Below are positions 1 to 7,236 of a stretch of DNA of 31,048 nucleotides, one piece after another. Within the stretch, counting starts at the first letter, position 1. Each line of letters starts with the position of its first letter. A program made the translations under genes and the position numbers. The notes under the pieces are model-generated. The model had not been told where the DNA came from, searched no databases, and worked only from the letters and a program-made list of their open reading frames with translations. This DNA is from Clostridia bacterium (GTDB taxonomy: Bacteria > Bacillota > Clostridia > Saccharofermentanales > UBA5734): the NCBI GenBank assembly GCA_017997315.1, contig JAGOFF010000003.1, forward strand, positions 1-31,048, read 5' to 3'.

Positions 1-57
1 GGCTGTCGTCACGCGAAGCGCGCAGAGCAAAGTCGAAGTTTACGTATGAAGTACCAA

Positions 58-801
58 TCACCCGCGGGACTTGCCTGTTTTTCCCGAGCAGTGGATCTCG
101 ATTGCCTGCTTCACAAATTCTGCCGTGCCGACACCCCCTGCCTCGTCGATATTGTGTTTGAAGCGCTCGTCGTCCACATACATCCGGCCCAACCCGTGAA
201 GTATTTCAGGTGTGCAGGTGTAGTACTTTTCGGTAATCAGATTCTGAAGGGAAATCACCATCTTCTGGACGCGCGCGTCGTCCGCGGACAAATGACGAAG
301 TCCACCCAATTCGGAAAAAATCGACAACAGCTGTGCGGATGCATCGTCAATGCCCGGATCATTTGACTTTCTTTCCAGATACTCCCGATACGCTTTGGTG
401 TTGCCCCAACGCTCTTTGACCTCATCCTTGTACTGGTCGATATCCTTTTTGTCGAATGCGCTGAAACTCATGGGTATCACTCCCTTTCTCTGTACTTCCC
501 GGGCGAATGCCAGCAATCTATCCAGGTGGCCGACCTTTAGTTCCAGTAAACGGATTTGTTGTTCCAGTGCCTCAGACGGGATGAAATCCGGATTTTCCAG
601 AATCGTTTTGATCTCCTTGAGGGGAAACTGCAGTTCACGAAACAACAGGATGTACTGGAGGCGTTGCAGCGCCGCGTCGTCATACAGCCGATATCCAGCC
701 GCGGTGACTTCCGCGGGTTTCAACAATCCGATGGCGTCGTAGTGATGAAGCGTGCGTACGCTTACACCGGTCCGTCTGCTCACTTCTTTTACAGTCTGCA
801 T
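58..801 (-). CDS. MerR-family regulator with TipAS-type ligand domain
   Basis: A transcription activator of the TipA type. An N-terminal winged-helix MerR domain (about residues 1-70, with VKEVSRRTGVSVRTLHHYD and the GYRLYDD wing) is followed by a coiled-coil dimerisation helix (about 70-110). The C-terminal domain (about 125-247) resembles TipAS/albicidin-binding domains, which trap drug-like ligands. Two in-frame ATGs lie 6 nt apart. The purine-rich SD (GGGAGG) abuts the first (807) and is about 7 nt before the second (801), so the second is preferred, giving 247 residues. The promoter upstream has the long spacer typical of MerR targets, so autoregulation is likely. No drug-resistance gene sits beside it, so its target may be only itself or lie outside the window. 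Family call is firm; the ligand is unknown. Confidence 0.9.
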   Translation of the reverse strand: MQTVKEVSRRTGVSVRTLHHYDAIGLLKPAEVTAAGYRLYDDAALQRLQYILLFRELQFPLKEIKTILENPDFIPSEALEQQIRLLELKVGHLDRLLAFAREVQRKGVIPMSFSAFDKKDIDQYKDEVKERWGNTKAYREYLERKSNDPGIDDASAQLLSIFSELGGLRHLSADDARVQKMVISLQNLITEKYYTCTPEILHGLGRMYVDDERFKHNIDEAGGVGTAEFVKQAIEIHCSGKTGKSRG

Positions 802-824
802 TTCCATCCCTCCCGAATAGGCTA

Positions 825-855
825 ATGGTAAACCATTACGTTACGTGAGAGTCAA
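825..855 (-). promoter_or_regulatory. MerR-type promoter/operator of the TipA-like gene
   Basis: On the minus strand, -35 TTGACT (855-850) and -10 TACCAT (830-825) are separated by 19 bp, the over-long spacer MerR-family activators correct by twisting DNA. The spacer carries CTCACGTAACGT, close to the dyad found in many MerR-family operators. A second perfect inverted repeat, TAATGGT-AA-ACCATTA (823-838), lies over the -10. Architecture is seen directly; binding by the adjacent regulator is inferred. Confidence 0.7.
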
Positions 856-901
856 GATGAAAATTCATTCCGAATGGACTTCACCGCAGCGTAAAGAAAC
901 A

Positions 902-932
902 AGCGATACCTGGTCATGAACCAGGTATCGCT
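902..932 (-). terminator. Intrinsic terminator downstream of hsp20
   Basis: Perfect 13-bp stem, AGCGATACCTGGT (902-914) with its complement (920-932), and a 5-nt loop. On the minus strand it is followed by TGTTTCTTT, so it ends the hsp20 transcript. On the plus strand it is followed by CTTCTGTTTTGT. It lies between the hsp20 stop and the merR promoter and insulates the two. The rest of 808-1008 shows no gene. Confidence 0.8.
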
Positions 933-1008
933 CTTCTGTTTTGTCTGCTTCGTATGGTCAAGGCATTGATGCCTTCTCATACGGGAACCAACGAGGGTGC
1001 CAGGAGCT

Positions 1009-1461
1009 TCAGTCGATGTCGATGCGGGTTTTCTTCTTCGCCTGCTCCGACCGGGGAACCGTGATCTCCAGCACACCGTCCTTGAATGTGGCCTTGATCC
1101 CCTCCTGTACCGCGTCCTCGAGGATCAGTGAACGCTGCATGGTTCCGAACCGGCGCTCACGGTGGATGTAATCGCCCTTGGTCTCTTCATTCGTTTCCTC
1201 ATGCTCGACCGCAATGGTCAGCCGTCCGTCCTCAAGATCGAGGCGGATTTCCTCTTTCTTGACTCCGGGGAGTTCGGCCTCCACGCAATACTGATTCTCG
1301 GTTTCCCGGACATCCACCTTGAAGTTCTGGGTGGCCAGCGTCCTGTGGAAGGGCGACGCATCATTGAAGAAGTCGTCCATCACATGAAGGAAATCATCGA
1401 ATCGGTTGTTGGTGAAAGGGAACATCGGGCGTCTGCGGTTGAACGGTACCAGTCCTGCCAT
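1009..1461 (-). CDS. Hsp20/alpha-crystallin small heat-shock protein
   Basis: An ATP-independent holdase chaperone that binds unfolding proteins in the cytoplasm. It has 150 residues, the usual length. The order is an N-terminal arm (PFNRRRPMFPF...FDDFLHVMDDFF), an alpha-crystallin domain from about residue 45 (FKVDVRETENQYCVEAELPGV, then the GVLEITVP strand with its conserved G-V-L), and a short basic tail. The start is fixed by a strong SD (AAGGAGGTG) 6-7 nt before the ATG at 1461. The frame stays open upstream to 1545, but that stretch contains the promoter and operator. Expression is almost certainly heat-regulated through the CIRCE just upstream. No hrcA, groESL or dnaK lies in the window, so it is a detached member of the HrcA regulon. 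Confidence 0.95.
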   Translation of the reverse strand: MAGLVPFNRRRPMFPFTNNRFDDFLHVMDDFFNDASPFHRTLATQNFKVDVRETENQYCVEAELPGVKKEEIRLDLEDGRLTIAVEHEETNEETKGDYIHRERRFGTMQRSLILEDAVQEGIKATFKDGVLEITVPRSEQAKKKTRIDID

Positions 1462-1496
1462 CGTCAACACCTCCTTGACTACAGGATGCGTGTTCG

Positions 1497-1523
1497 TTGG
1501 CACTCTCTTCGTTCGAGTGCCAA
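1497..1523. promoter_or_regulatory. CIRCE operator (HrcA-binding site)
   Basis: TTGGCACTC (1497-1505), a 9-nt spacer, then GAGTGCCAA (1515-1523). The arms are perfectly complementary and differ from the classical CIRCE arms TTAGCACTC/GAGTGCTAA at one symmetric position. It lies just downstream of the hsp20 -10, where HrcA would block initiation. Confidence 0.93.
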
Positions 1524-1527
1524 CTTC

Positions 1528-1555
1528 ATTGTATCCAATAGTCAAAGAATGTCAA
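1528..1555 (-). promoter_or_regulatory. Sigma-A promoter of hsp20
   Basis: Consensus -35 TTGACA (1555-1550) and -10 TACAAT (1533-1528) separated by 16 bp, directly upstream of the CIRCE. The predicted start falls within the CIRCE. Confidence 0.85.
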
Positions 1556-1592
1556 GACCCTCTGGCGCGACAACCGGAAGGAGGGCATTAAC

Positions 1593-1877
1593 TCAACGGG
1601 TGAAGAGATACCATCCTCCGGCTGCGTGCAGAAGCAGAAACAGCGGCACGAGCCAGACAAACCTTGCATGCCGGGTCTTGTGACGGAACACCTGCATCCC
1701 GAGCAGCACTCCGGCCGCCCCGCCCGCTGCCGCCAGAAGCAGCAGCGTCCGCTCCGGGATGCGCCACCGCCCCGAACGGGCCCGTGATTTGTCCGATCCC
1801 ATGGCGGCAAATCCCGCGATCGAGAGCAGGAGGAACCAGCCGACGATGCCGGCGGCGACCGGGTCACTCACGGGCAT
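1593..1877 (-). CDS. DUF1294 small membrane protein
   Basis: A 94-residue integral membrane protein. Hydrophobic segments at about 8-26, 44-62 and 73-90 flank the conserved DUF1294 core: MGSDKSRAR, then RIPERTLLLLAAAGGAAGVLLGMQVFRHKTRH, seen here as the G-AAGVLLGM run followed by F-RHKTRH. Similar proteins (YsdA-type) are widespread and have no assigned function. The ATG at 1877 lies inside the end of the preceding pdxA-like gene (14-bp overlap), which suggests translational coupling. The frame runs on upstream, but only as an antisense-like shadow of the dehydrogenase gene. There is no functional link I can argue with the dehydrogenase. Confidence 0.85.
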   Translation of the reverse strand: MPVSDPVAAGIVGWFLLLSIAGFAAMGSDKSRARSGRWRIPERTLLLLAAAGGAAGVLLGMQVFRHKTRHARFVWLVPLFLLLHAAGGWYLFTR

Positions 1878-2886
1878 GGGCCGCCATGCCGCACACGATC
1901 CGGACCGCGCTCTCGAACGCGGATGTCCAGGCTTTGCCCTGCCCCGCAATGTCGAACGCGGTACCGTGCGTGCAGGTCGTGATCGGATAGGGGAGACCGC
2001 CGTCGACCGCCGCGCCCCGCTCGAACCCCCGCATTTTGAGCGCGATCTGGCCCTGGTCGTGGTACATTGTGACGATCGCGTCGAATTCTCCCGCGAACGC
2101 GCGGACAAAGACCGTATCCGCAGGCCAGGGTCCGCTTGCGTCGATGCCTGCGGCCCGTGCCCGATCGATGGCCGGCGCGATGACGTCGATCTCCTCGCGC
2201 CCGCAGCGGCCGTTCTCGCCGGCATGCGGATTGAGTGCGGCAACTCCGAGACGCGGGGCCACGCCGGTCCGCAACGCGGTGTTGTTCGCCAGTTCGATGG
2301 CTTCGTATACCGCGTCGGTCGTGATCGCACGGCTGACCTCCGCGATCGGGACATGGCTGGTGACCCGGGTCGACCAGATTCCGTCCAGTACATTGATCTC
2401 GCAGTATCCGCGGGTCATCCCGCAGGCGCGGGCGAGGTACTCGAGTTCGCTGGGCTGATCGCTCCCGCCCATCATGAGCGCGGTTTTGTTGAACGGGGCG
2501 AATGCGAATCCCTCGAGCAGCCCATCCCGGCAGAGTGCGATCCCGAGATCCATCATCCGCAGACAGGCACGCCCGCTGATCCCGCTGAGCCGGCCGAACG
2601 GAACCGTATCCGGATCGGTGTCGCCCTGGTCGAACATCACCGCGTCGGCACCTTCATCGAGCAGCCGCCGGACCCCGTCGACAAGGGTCGCGACCGGGAG
2701 AGACGGCAGTCCTCCGGCCGGGACGGCGATCTCCGCGGCGCGGCGCAGCACCCGCAGGTCGCCGATCAGGACCGGACGGCACAGAGGGGCAAAAAAGTCG
2801 TCCGCCAGAAGCCGGGCCACGATCTCTGGACCGATCCCGGCTGCGTCGCCAAGCAGAATTCCAATGACAGGAAGCGGTTTTGACAC
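1864..2886 (-). CDS. PdxA-family 4-phospho-threonate/4-hydroxythreonine-phosphate dehydrogenase
   Basis: An NAD-dependent oxidative decarboxylase of the PdxA family, 340 residues. The start motif GDAAGIGPEI (13-22) matches the family GDPAGIGPE. Likely metal ligands are His178 (TSHVPI), His221 (NPHAGE) and His276 (YHDQG). The DQGQIALK form and the HGTAFDIAGQGKA tail resemble the PdxA2 subgroup, which acts on 4-phospho-D-threonate/erythronate, more than true pyridoxal-synthesis PdxA. No pdxJ, serC or four-carbon acid-sugar kinase is nearby, so the pathway is not settled by context. The start is GTG at 2886 with a strong SD (GGAAGGAGG). A 16-bp-class promoter was not obvious; TACAAT at 2941-2936 is a weak -10 candidate. 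Confidence 0.88.
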   Translation of the reverse strand: MSKPLPVIGILLGDAAGIGPEIVARLLADDFFAPLCRPVLIGDLRVLRRAAEIAVPAGGLPSLPVATLVDGVRRLLDEGADAVMFDQGDTDPDTVPFGRLSGISGRACLRMMDLGIALCRDGLLEGFAFAPFNKTALMMGGSDQPSELEYLARACGMTRGYCEINVLDGIWSTRVTSHVPIAEVSRAITTDAVYEAIELANNTALRTGVAPRLGVAALNPHAGENGRCGREEIDVIAPAIDRARAAGIDASGPWPADTVFVRAFAGEFDAIVTMYHDQGQIALKMRGFERGAAVDGGLPYPITTCTHGTAFDIAGQGKAWTSAFESAVRIVCGMAAHARE

Positions 2887-2898
2887 GGATGCCTCCTT

Positions 2899-2918
2899 CC
2901 GCGGATGCGTATCCGCGG
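2899..2918 (-). promoter_or_regulatory. Hairpin immediately before the pdxA-like SD
   Basis: Perfect 8-bp inverted repeat CCGCGGAT with a GCGT loop. On the mRNA it ends right at the Shine-Dalgarno of the GTG-started dehydrogenase gene. It could affect ribosome loading, but it is not followed by a T-run and is not a terminator for either strand. Function is not shown. Confidence 0.35.
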
Positions 2919-3044
2919 GTTTGATTTACGGAATCATTGTACTGTTCACACCGGGGATGAGAAAGTGCAATTTTTATACATTCAATGGTAAGATGAATTC
3001 ATCGGTAGAATGATCGGATCCAAACGGGGAAGGGGGACCCAAAG

Positions 3045-3272
3045 ATGAAACACTTCTTGAAGAATCTGTTCCACAGGAAATCCCGCTCGCTCGGCGACCA
3101 GATGAGAGCCGAGCGGGAGAACCGCACACAGACGGCCCGAAATGTCATACCGTCCGGCGAAGAGGAGTACGCGGACAACATGCGCCGCCGCTCCCACGGT
3201 CTCCAGAACGGAAACAACGCAGTGATCAACAATCAGAATACGGGATCCGAGGCGACCGGCGGGGGGTATTGA
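3045..3272 (+). CDS. Small hydrophilic protein of unknown function
   Basis: A 75-residue, strongly charged protein. The N-terminus is basic (MKHFLKNLFHRKSRS), the middle carries Arg/Glu pairs, and the tail is Asn/Gly-rich, ending TGGGY. No signal peptide, membrane segment or motif is recognised. Support for a real gene: a purine-rich SD (GGGAAGGGGGA) before ATG, an extended -10 (TGG-TAAGAT, 2986-2994) upstream, divergent position relative to pdxA, and a good terminator downstream. The basic N-terminus could lie on membrane or nucleic acid, but this is only a guess. Confidence 0.6.
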   Translation: MKHFLKNLFHRKSRSLGDQMRAERENRTQTARNVIPSGEEEYADNMRRRSHGLQNGNNAVINNQNTGSEATGGGY

Positions 3273-3345
3273 AACCCTGCAGGAGCGGTCTGGAGGGCGG
3301 ACTGCCGCCGCCACCGGAATCATGCCACGGATGAGACGGAAGAAA

Positions 3346-3375
3346 AGAGAAACCGCCCGGGAGGGCGGTTTCTCT
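3346..3375. terminator. Bidirectional intrinsic terminator
   Basis: Perfect 13-bp stem AGAGAAACCGCCC / GGGCGGTTTCTCT with a GGGA loop. On the minus strand it is followed by TTTTCTTCC, a clear tail for the permease gene. On the plus strand it ends the small 3045-3272 gene with a weaker pyrimidine tail. Confidence 0.88.
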
Positions 3376-3395
3376 CTTCAAGCGTGCGATGGGAA

Positions 3396-4793
3396 TCAGA
3401 CCACAGCGTCCGCCTTCTTTTTCCCGCCGATGCTGAGCAGCAGGTTCAGGACGATGCCGAACACCGCGGCGCCCGCGATACAGGGGACCTTCATCCCGAA
3501 GAAGGGGATCGTGCCGCCGAAGCCGTACTGGCCGCCCAGTCCGATGATCATGATCGTGGCGATGACCGCGATGTTCTTGGCACTGAAGAGGTCGACTTTC
3601 TTATCCATCATGATCGCGATGCCCTGCGCCGCGATCGCGCCGAAAAGGAAGACCTCGAGGCCGCCGATGACCGCGGTCGGGATGCCGTAGATCGCGTTGA
3701 TGAGCGGGGTGAAGCAGGCGATGATCATGGCGATGACCGATGCCACAAGCAGGACCGGGATCGAGAAGACCCGGGTGATGGCCATGGCGCTGATGTTTTC
3801 ACCGTAGTTCGTGCCCGCGGGGCCGCCGACAAAACCGGCAACGATGTCGCCGATACCGTCGCCGATGAGGTTGAGGCCCAGCTTGTCCGCGATGTTGTAG
3901 CGCTTCTCGCGCTTCATCTTCTTCGCCAGGTCGTTCACGTAGATGTCCAGCTGGAACACGTGCGCGGTGGATTCCGGAATGGTCGCGATCGCGATCGGCA
4001 TGATCGCCGCGACCGCATGCCAGGCCTTGAAGTTCGGGAGAGTAAATGTCGGAAGCGCGAACACGCCGGTCGCGGCGCCTTCAGGCATTTCCTTGAACAG
4101 GTTGATCCCGGTGATCTTCGCGATCACGAAAGCGACGATGCATCCGAGGATCGGACCGAGCAGCAGCGGAAGCTGCCCGAGGAATCCCTTGAGATAGACC
4201 GAGAAGAGGATGGTCGCGAACAGGGTCACCAGCGAGACGATCCAGGCCATGTTTCCCGCGAGTACCGCCTGCGCTTCGCCGACCGCAGGGTCGCCGAACG
4301 TGTTGATGGCGATCGAGGTTGCATCCTTGAGCGCGTTGCTCGCCAACGTCAGACCGATGACCATCGCGATCGGGCCGGTGACGGTGGCGGGCAGGATCTT
4401 CTCGATCGATTCGCGCCCGAAGCGGCTCACGATGAGGCCGGCGGCGATCGAGACGAATCCGGACATCACGATGCCGAACTGCGCGACCGAGATTTTCTCG
4501 TTCAGCGTATAGCCCGACAGCTCTTCGGACGCCATCAGGACGATGATGGCCGACAGGTAGGAGAAGCTGGATCCGTAGTAGAGGGGGATTTTACGGCCGG
4601 TGACGAGGATGAAGCAGATGGTGGCGAGGCCGCTGGCGAAGATCGTGGTGGAGATGTGGAATCCGGTGAGGAGGGCCACTGCGACGGTGGCGGGGAACAT
4701 GACGATGACTTGCTGGATGGCGTAGAGGAGAAGTTTGAGTACCGGGGGTCGTTCATCGGGAAGGTAGCCGACGGTCGGTTGGTTGTTTGCCAT
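3396..4793 (-). CDS. Uracil/xanthine permease, NCS2 family (UraA/PyrP type)
   Basis: A proton-coupled nucleobase importer of the cytoplasmic membrane, 465 residues with about 14 hydrophobic segments, as usual for NCS2. Substrate-site motifs match UraA: Glu274-x3-His278 in IPESTAH (UraA Glu241/His245) and Glu332 in TNYGENI (UraA Glu290). The TM3 motif is PLYYGSSFSYLSAI (70-83). These favour uracil over purines. The start is set by AAGGAG 7 nt before ATG at 4793; the frame stays open to 4868 without an SD. TATAAT lies at 4879-4874 but lacks a good -35 at normal spacing. No pyr operon genes or PyrR-type leader are recognised nearby. A lysine tail (GGKKK) ends the protein, and the 3346-3375 hairpin ends the transcript. 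Confidence 0.93.
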   Translation of the reverse strand: MANNQPTVGYLPDERPPVLKLLLYAIQQVIVMFPATVAVALLTGFHISTTIFASGLATICFILVTGRKIPLYYGSSFSYLSAIIVLMASEELSGYTLNEKISVAQFGIVMSGFVSIAAGLIVSRFGRESIEKILPATVTGPIAMVIGLTLASNALKDATSIAINTFGDPAVGEAQAVLAGNMAWIVSLVTLFATILFSVYLKGFLGQLPLLLGPILGCIVAFVIAKITGINLFKEMPEGAATGVFALPTFTLPNFKAWHAVAAIMPIAIATIPESTAHVFQLDIYVNDLAKKMKREKRYNIADKLGLNLIGDGIGDIVAGFVGGPAGTNYGENISAMAITRVFSIPVLLVASVIAMIIACFTPLINAIYGIPTAVIGGLEVFLFGAIAAQGIAIMMDKKVDLFSAKNIAVIATIMIIGLGGQYGFGGTIPFFGMKVPCIAGAAVFGIVLNLLLSIGGKKKADAVV

Positions 4794-4967
4794 GGCGCAT
4801 CTCCTTGCTGTGTGATGAGGGCCTTCTCGTCTCCTTCGCGTCCCGTTGCCGGCGCGCGACACTATCACGGAAAATTATACCGGAATATCCGAAATATAAC
4901 GACAGAACCGGTCAATCCGGACCAAATTCGCGGATCCGTCGCCGACCAGTCCGTCTGGGGGATATGA

Positions 4968-4999
4968 AACGGCCGGCCCGCGCGGGCGGCCCGGCCGTT
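4968..4999 (-). terminator. GC-rich hairpin ending the sigma/anti-sigma transcript
   Basis: A 9-bp outer stem, AACGGCCGG (4968-4976) with CCGGCCGTT (4991-4999), encloses a GC-rich inner region. It lies about 27 nt past the anti-sigma stop codon. On the minus strand the tail is only TTTCATATCCCC, so it is a weak-tailed terminator. The region 4794-5025 holds this hairpin and the permease promoter region, and no gene. Confidence 0.6.
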
Positions 5000-5025
5000 G
5001 TCAACGAAAGATGGGGATCCGGGGA

Positions 5026-5982
5026 TCAGTTCCCGGACGACGCTCCCGATTCCCGCTCTTCGGCCTGGCCGACGGCTTCCGCCATCCGGGCGGCTTTTTC
5101 GGCGTCGCGGGCCGCCTGCGCCGCGGCTTTCTCCGATTCGCGGGCGGCCTTCTCCGCAGCCTTCTCGGATGCGCGCACCGCTTTTTCAACGGCCTGCTCC
5201 GACGGCATGGTCCCCTCCGGATCTTCCGTTTCGGACGTTTCCGGTTCGCGCTCCGGCTTCCCGGCGGCCTGTTGCAGCGCCACGACCTGCTTCATGATGT
5301 CCGATGCCTTGGCGTCTAGGAACTCTTCCACTGTCCGCGACGGATCCAGGGCGATCAGCTTTTCAATGAGGTTCAAGCGTCCCGGGGTGATTCCAAGGAG
5401 CCGGGCGGCCTTCACACGCTCCAGGCCGATCCCCTCTCCGTAGACCACTGCATCCCCGCCGGTCTCTCCGAGCGCTTCCCCGGCGGCTTCGGCCGCGGCT
5501 TTCTCGAGTCGGGTCCGCAGCCTCTCCAGGTCCGCCGCGGTCGTGATCGCGATGATCGACGAGCCGTCCGGCTCCAGATATCCCGCTTCGGACGCCGCAG
5601 CGATGACCGCATGGATCGCCTGGCGCGCGGGCCGGCCTGCGAGCTCAAGACCTGCGAGGAGAACCTCTCCCTCCTCGTTGAAGGCCTGCGCCGAGACCAC
5701 CCTCCCCAACGCGTTGACCTCGAGCTCCACACTGGGATTGATGTCCAGACTGACCGCAGCCGCCGGAATCCGGAAGAGTGCGATCGCACCAAGCGAGAAC
5801 AGCCCGACGAGCAGGAGGAACGCGGTCACACCGGCCAGTCCGCGGCGCACCGGACGTCCTCTTCTCCGCACGGGAACCTCCGCAACCCCGGGCGCTCCCG
5901 CGCGGACGGCTTCCCGGGTACGTGCAATCAGGTCCGCATCCGCACGGATCGGATCAAATGCCTTCCGTATCATCTTCTTCAT
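5026..5982 (-). CDS. RsgI-like membrane anti-sigma factor
   Basis: A predicted membrane-bound regulator that sequesters the sigma factor encoded just upstream. It has 318 residues: a short basic cytoplasmic part (1-48), one transmembrane helix (about 49-71, LAGVTAFLLLVGLFSLGAIA), then an RsgI-type domain beginning SLDINPSVELEVN (about 78-90) with GRVVSAQAFNEEGEVLLAG. The C-terminal end is an Ala/Lys/Glu heptad-like region (about 262-305, repeated EKAA) that should form a long helix or coiled coil. Its start lies inside the sigma gene (29-nt overlap), which indicates co-translation. RsgI proteins usually partner SigI, while here the partner looks like an ECF sigma. The classical N-terminal RsgI sigma-binding domain is short or missing. 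Confidence 0.82.
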   Translation of the reverse strand: MKKMIRKAFDPIRADADLIARTREAVRAGAPGVAEVPVRRRGRPVRRGLAGVTAFLLLVGLFSLGAIALFRIPAAAVSLDINPSVELEVNALGRVVSAQAFNEEGEVLLAGLELAGRPARQAIHAVIAAASEAGYLEPDGSSIIAITTAADLERLRTRLEKAAAEAAGEALGETGGDAVVYGEGIGLERVKAARLLGITPGRLNLIEKLIALDPSRTVEEFLDAKASDIMKQVVALQQAAGKPEREPETSETEDPEGTMPSEQAVEKAVRASEKAAEKAARESEKAAAQAARDAEKAARMAEAVGQAEERESGASSGN

Positions 5983-6445
5983 CTTCGGAACCTCCCAGTC
6001 GCCTCCGCAGCCGTTTCCGCGCCCGATGCAGGCGTGAGTAGACGGTGTTGGGCCGGCTGCCCGTCAGGCGGGCGATGTGCGCGGCGTCGTATCCCTCGTA
6101 GTAAAAGAGGTAGATCGCGTCCCGTTCGTTCGGCGGCAACCGGAGGACCTCCTCAAGCAGATCCCGGCTTTCGGCGGGCGCAGCGGCCGCGATATTCTCG
6201 TCGAGCGGCAGCATGGTCCGGTTCCGGAACCCCCGGCCCAGATCCCGGCAGCGCTGGAGCGCCACCCGGATGAGCCAGGCCTTCTCGTGCTCGTCGTTCC
6301 CGAACGGTTCCTCGCGTTGCAGGTACCGCAGAAACACTTCCTGAAACGCGTCCTCGACATCCTCCCGCCGCCGGAGATGCAGGAAGCAGATCCTTCGGAC
6401 CATGTCCGCATACCGTTCCAGCGCATTCTCGACGGGTGACGCCAT
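5954..6445 (-). CDS. ECF-type RNA polymerase sigma factor
   Basis: An extracytoplasmic-function sigma-70 protein, 163 residues. Region 2 (about 10-70) has YADMVRRICFLHL and DVEDAFQEVFLRYLQ. Region 4 (about 105-155) has LPPNERDAIYLFYYEGYDAAHIARLTGSRPNTVYSRLHRAR, the HTH that reads the -35, seen as the L-PPNER start and the VYSRLHRAR recognition helix. There is no region 1 or 3, as expected for ECF. ATG at 6445 has AGAGGTGG close upstream; an in-frame TTG at 6463 is possible. It overlaps the anti-sigma gene. Upstream, TGAAAA (about 6525) with CGATAC 16 bp later could be a self-recognised promoter, which is speculative. Confidence 0.92.
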   Translation of the reverse strand: MASPVENALERYADMVRRICFLHLRRREDVEDAFQEVFLRYLQREEPFGNDEHEKAWLIRVALQRCRDLGRGFRNRTMLPLDENIAAAAPAESRDLLEEVLRLPPNERDAIYLFYYEGYDAAHIARLTGSRPNTVYSRLHRARKRLRRRLGGSEDEEDDTEGI

Positions 6446-6552
6446 ATTCCACCTCTCTACCAATCAATACGGTTCAACGCGCCGGATCCTTGCCGCCGTA
6501 TCGCATCACCGGTGTAAACTTTTCATGAAAGCCGGGCTCCGCCGCGAAGGGA

Positions 6553-7236
6553 TCATCCGCACGGGCGAGGGAGTGTTTCCAGCAGAGGGATGACGTCCCG
6601 AAGCGATGCCAGACGGGCGAACAGCCGCCCGCCGGTCGCATCGTCCGGTTCAATCAGGTCGGGGACCATCACCGGCTTCATGCCGGCGCGCCAGGCCGAC
6701 AGGATTCCTGTGGGCGAATCCTCAAGTGCCATGCAGTCGCCGGGCGGCAGGCCCATCAGCGCGGCTGCCTTCAGGTAGATATCGGGGGCGGGCTTCCCGC
6801 GCGCGACCATATCGCCGCCGGCGATATCCGTGAAATACTCCGACAGACCCGCCTCTTCGAGGTTGCTGCGGGCACGCGCCGAGGCGGTCGAAGTGGCCAT
6901 CGTGATCCGGTATCCGTTGGATTTCAGCCAGGTCAGCAGTTCAACGAGCCCGGGCTTGACCGGGATGCCGTTCTGCCGGATCCAGTCGTCCGCATACTGA
7001 AGCCGGAGTCTGCGGAAGAGCGGAAAATCGATCTCTGTGCCCAAACGGTCTACTAGAATCTCATGGGTGCCGGTCTCATCGATCCCCAGGGTCAAGAGCA
7101 CCAGTTCCGGCGTCACAGCCAGTCCCATCTGCCGGCCAGCTGCCAGCCATCCCTCGATCGCGATCCGTTCCGTGTCGAACATCAACCCGTCCATATCGAA
7201 CGCGACGCCCCGGACCGGCCTGAATCCGTCATCCAT
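6553..7236 (-). CDS. HAD-superfamily phosphatase/phosphoglucomutase-like
   Basis: A subfamily IA haloacid-dehalogenase hydrolase of the beta-phosphoglucomutase/sugar-phosphatase type, 227 residues. Motif I is DMDG (14-17; nucleophile Asp14, acid/base Asp16), motif II is TST (about 115-117), motif III is Lys148 in RGKPAPD, and motif IV is LEDS (171-174). An alpha-helical cap lies at about 18-95. The substrate is not predictable from sequence. ATG at 7236 overlaps the end of the methyltransferase gene by 8 bp, so the two are co-transcribed; a longer frame to 7323 lies inside that gene and is not needed. Confidence 0.93.
   Translation of the reverse strand: MDDGFRPVRGVAFDMDGLMFDTERIAIEGWLAAGRQMGLAVTPELVLLTLGIDETGTHEILVDRLGTEIDFPLFRRLRLQYADDWIRQNGIPVKPGLVELLTWLKSNGYRITMATSTASARARSNLEEAGLSEYFTDIAGGDMVARGKPAPDIYLKAAALMGLPPGDCMALEDSPTGILSAWRAGMKPVMVPDLIEPDDATGGRLFARLASLRDVIPLLETLPRPCG

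Noticed and set aside
4874..4960. Possible pyrimidine- or purine-sensing leader before the permease
   Set aside because: TATAAT is present but I found no PyrR-binding loop, purine-riboswitch core or terminator/antiterminator pair.
3384..4967. A 527-codon plus-strand open frame opposite the permease gene
   Set aside because: Its product is almost only Asp, Arg, Glu, Gly and His, the pattern of an antisense shadow of a GC-rich membrane protein; the minus strand has a clear permease with SD and family motifs.
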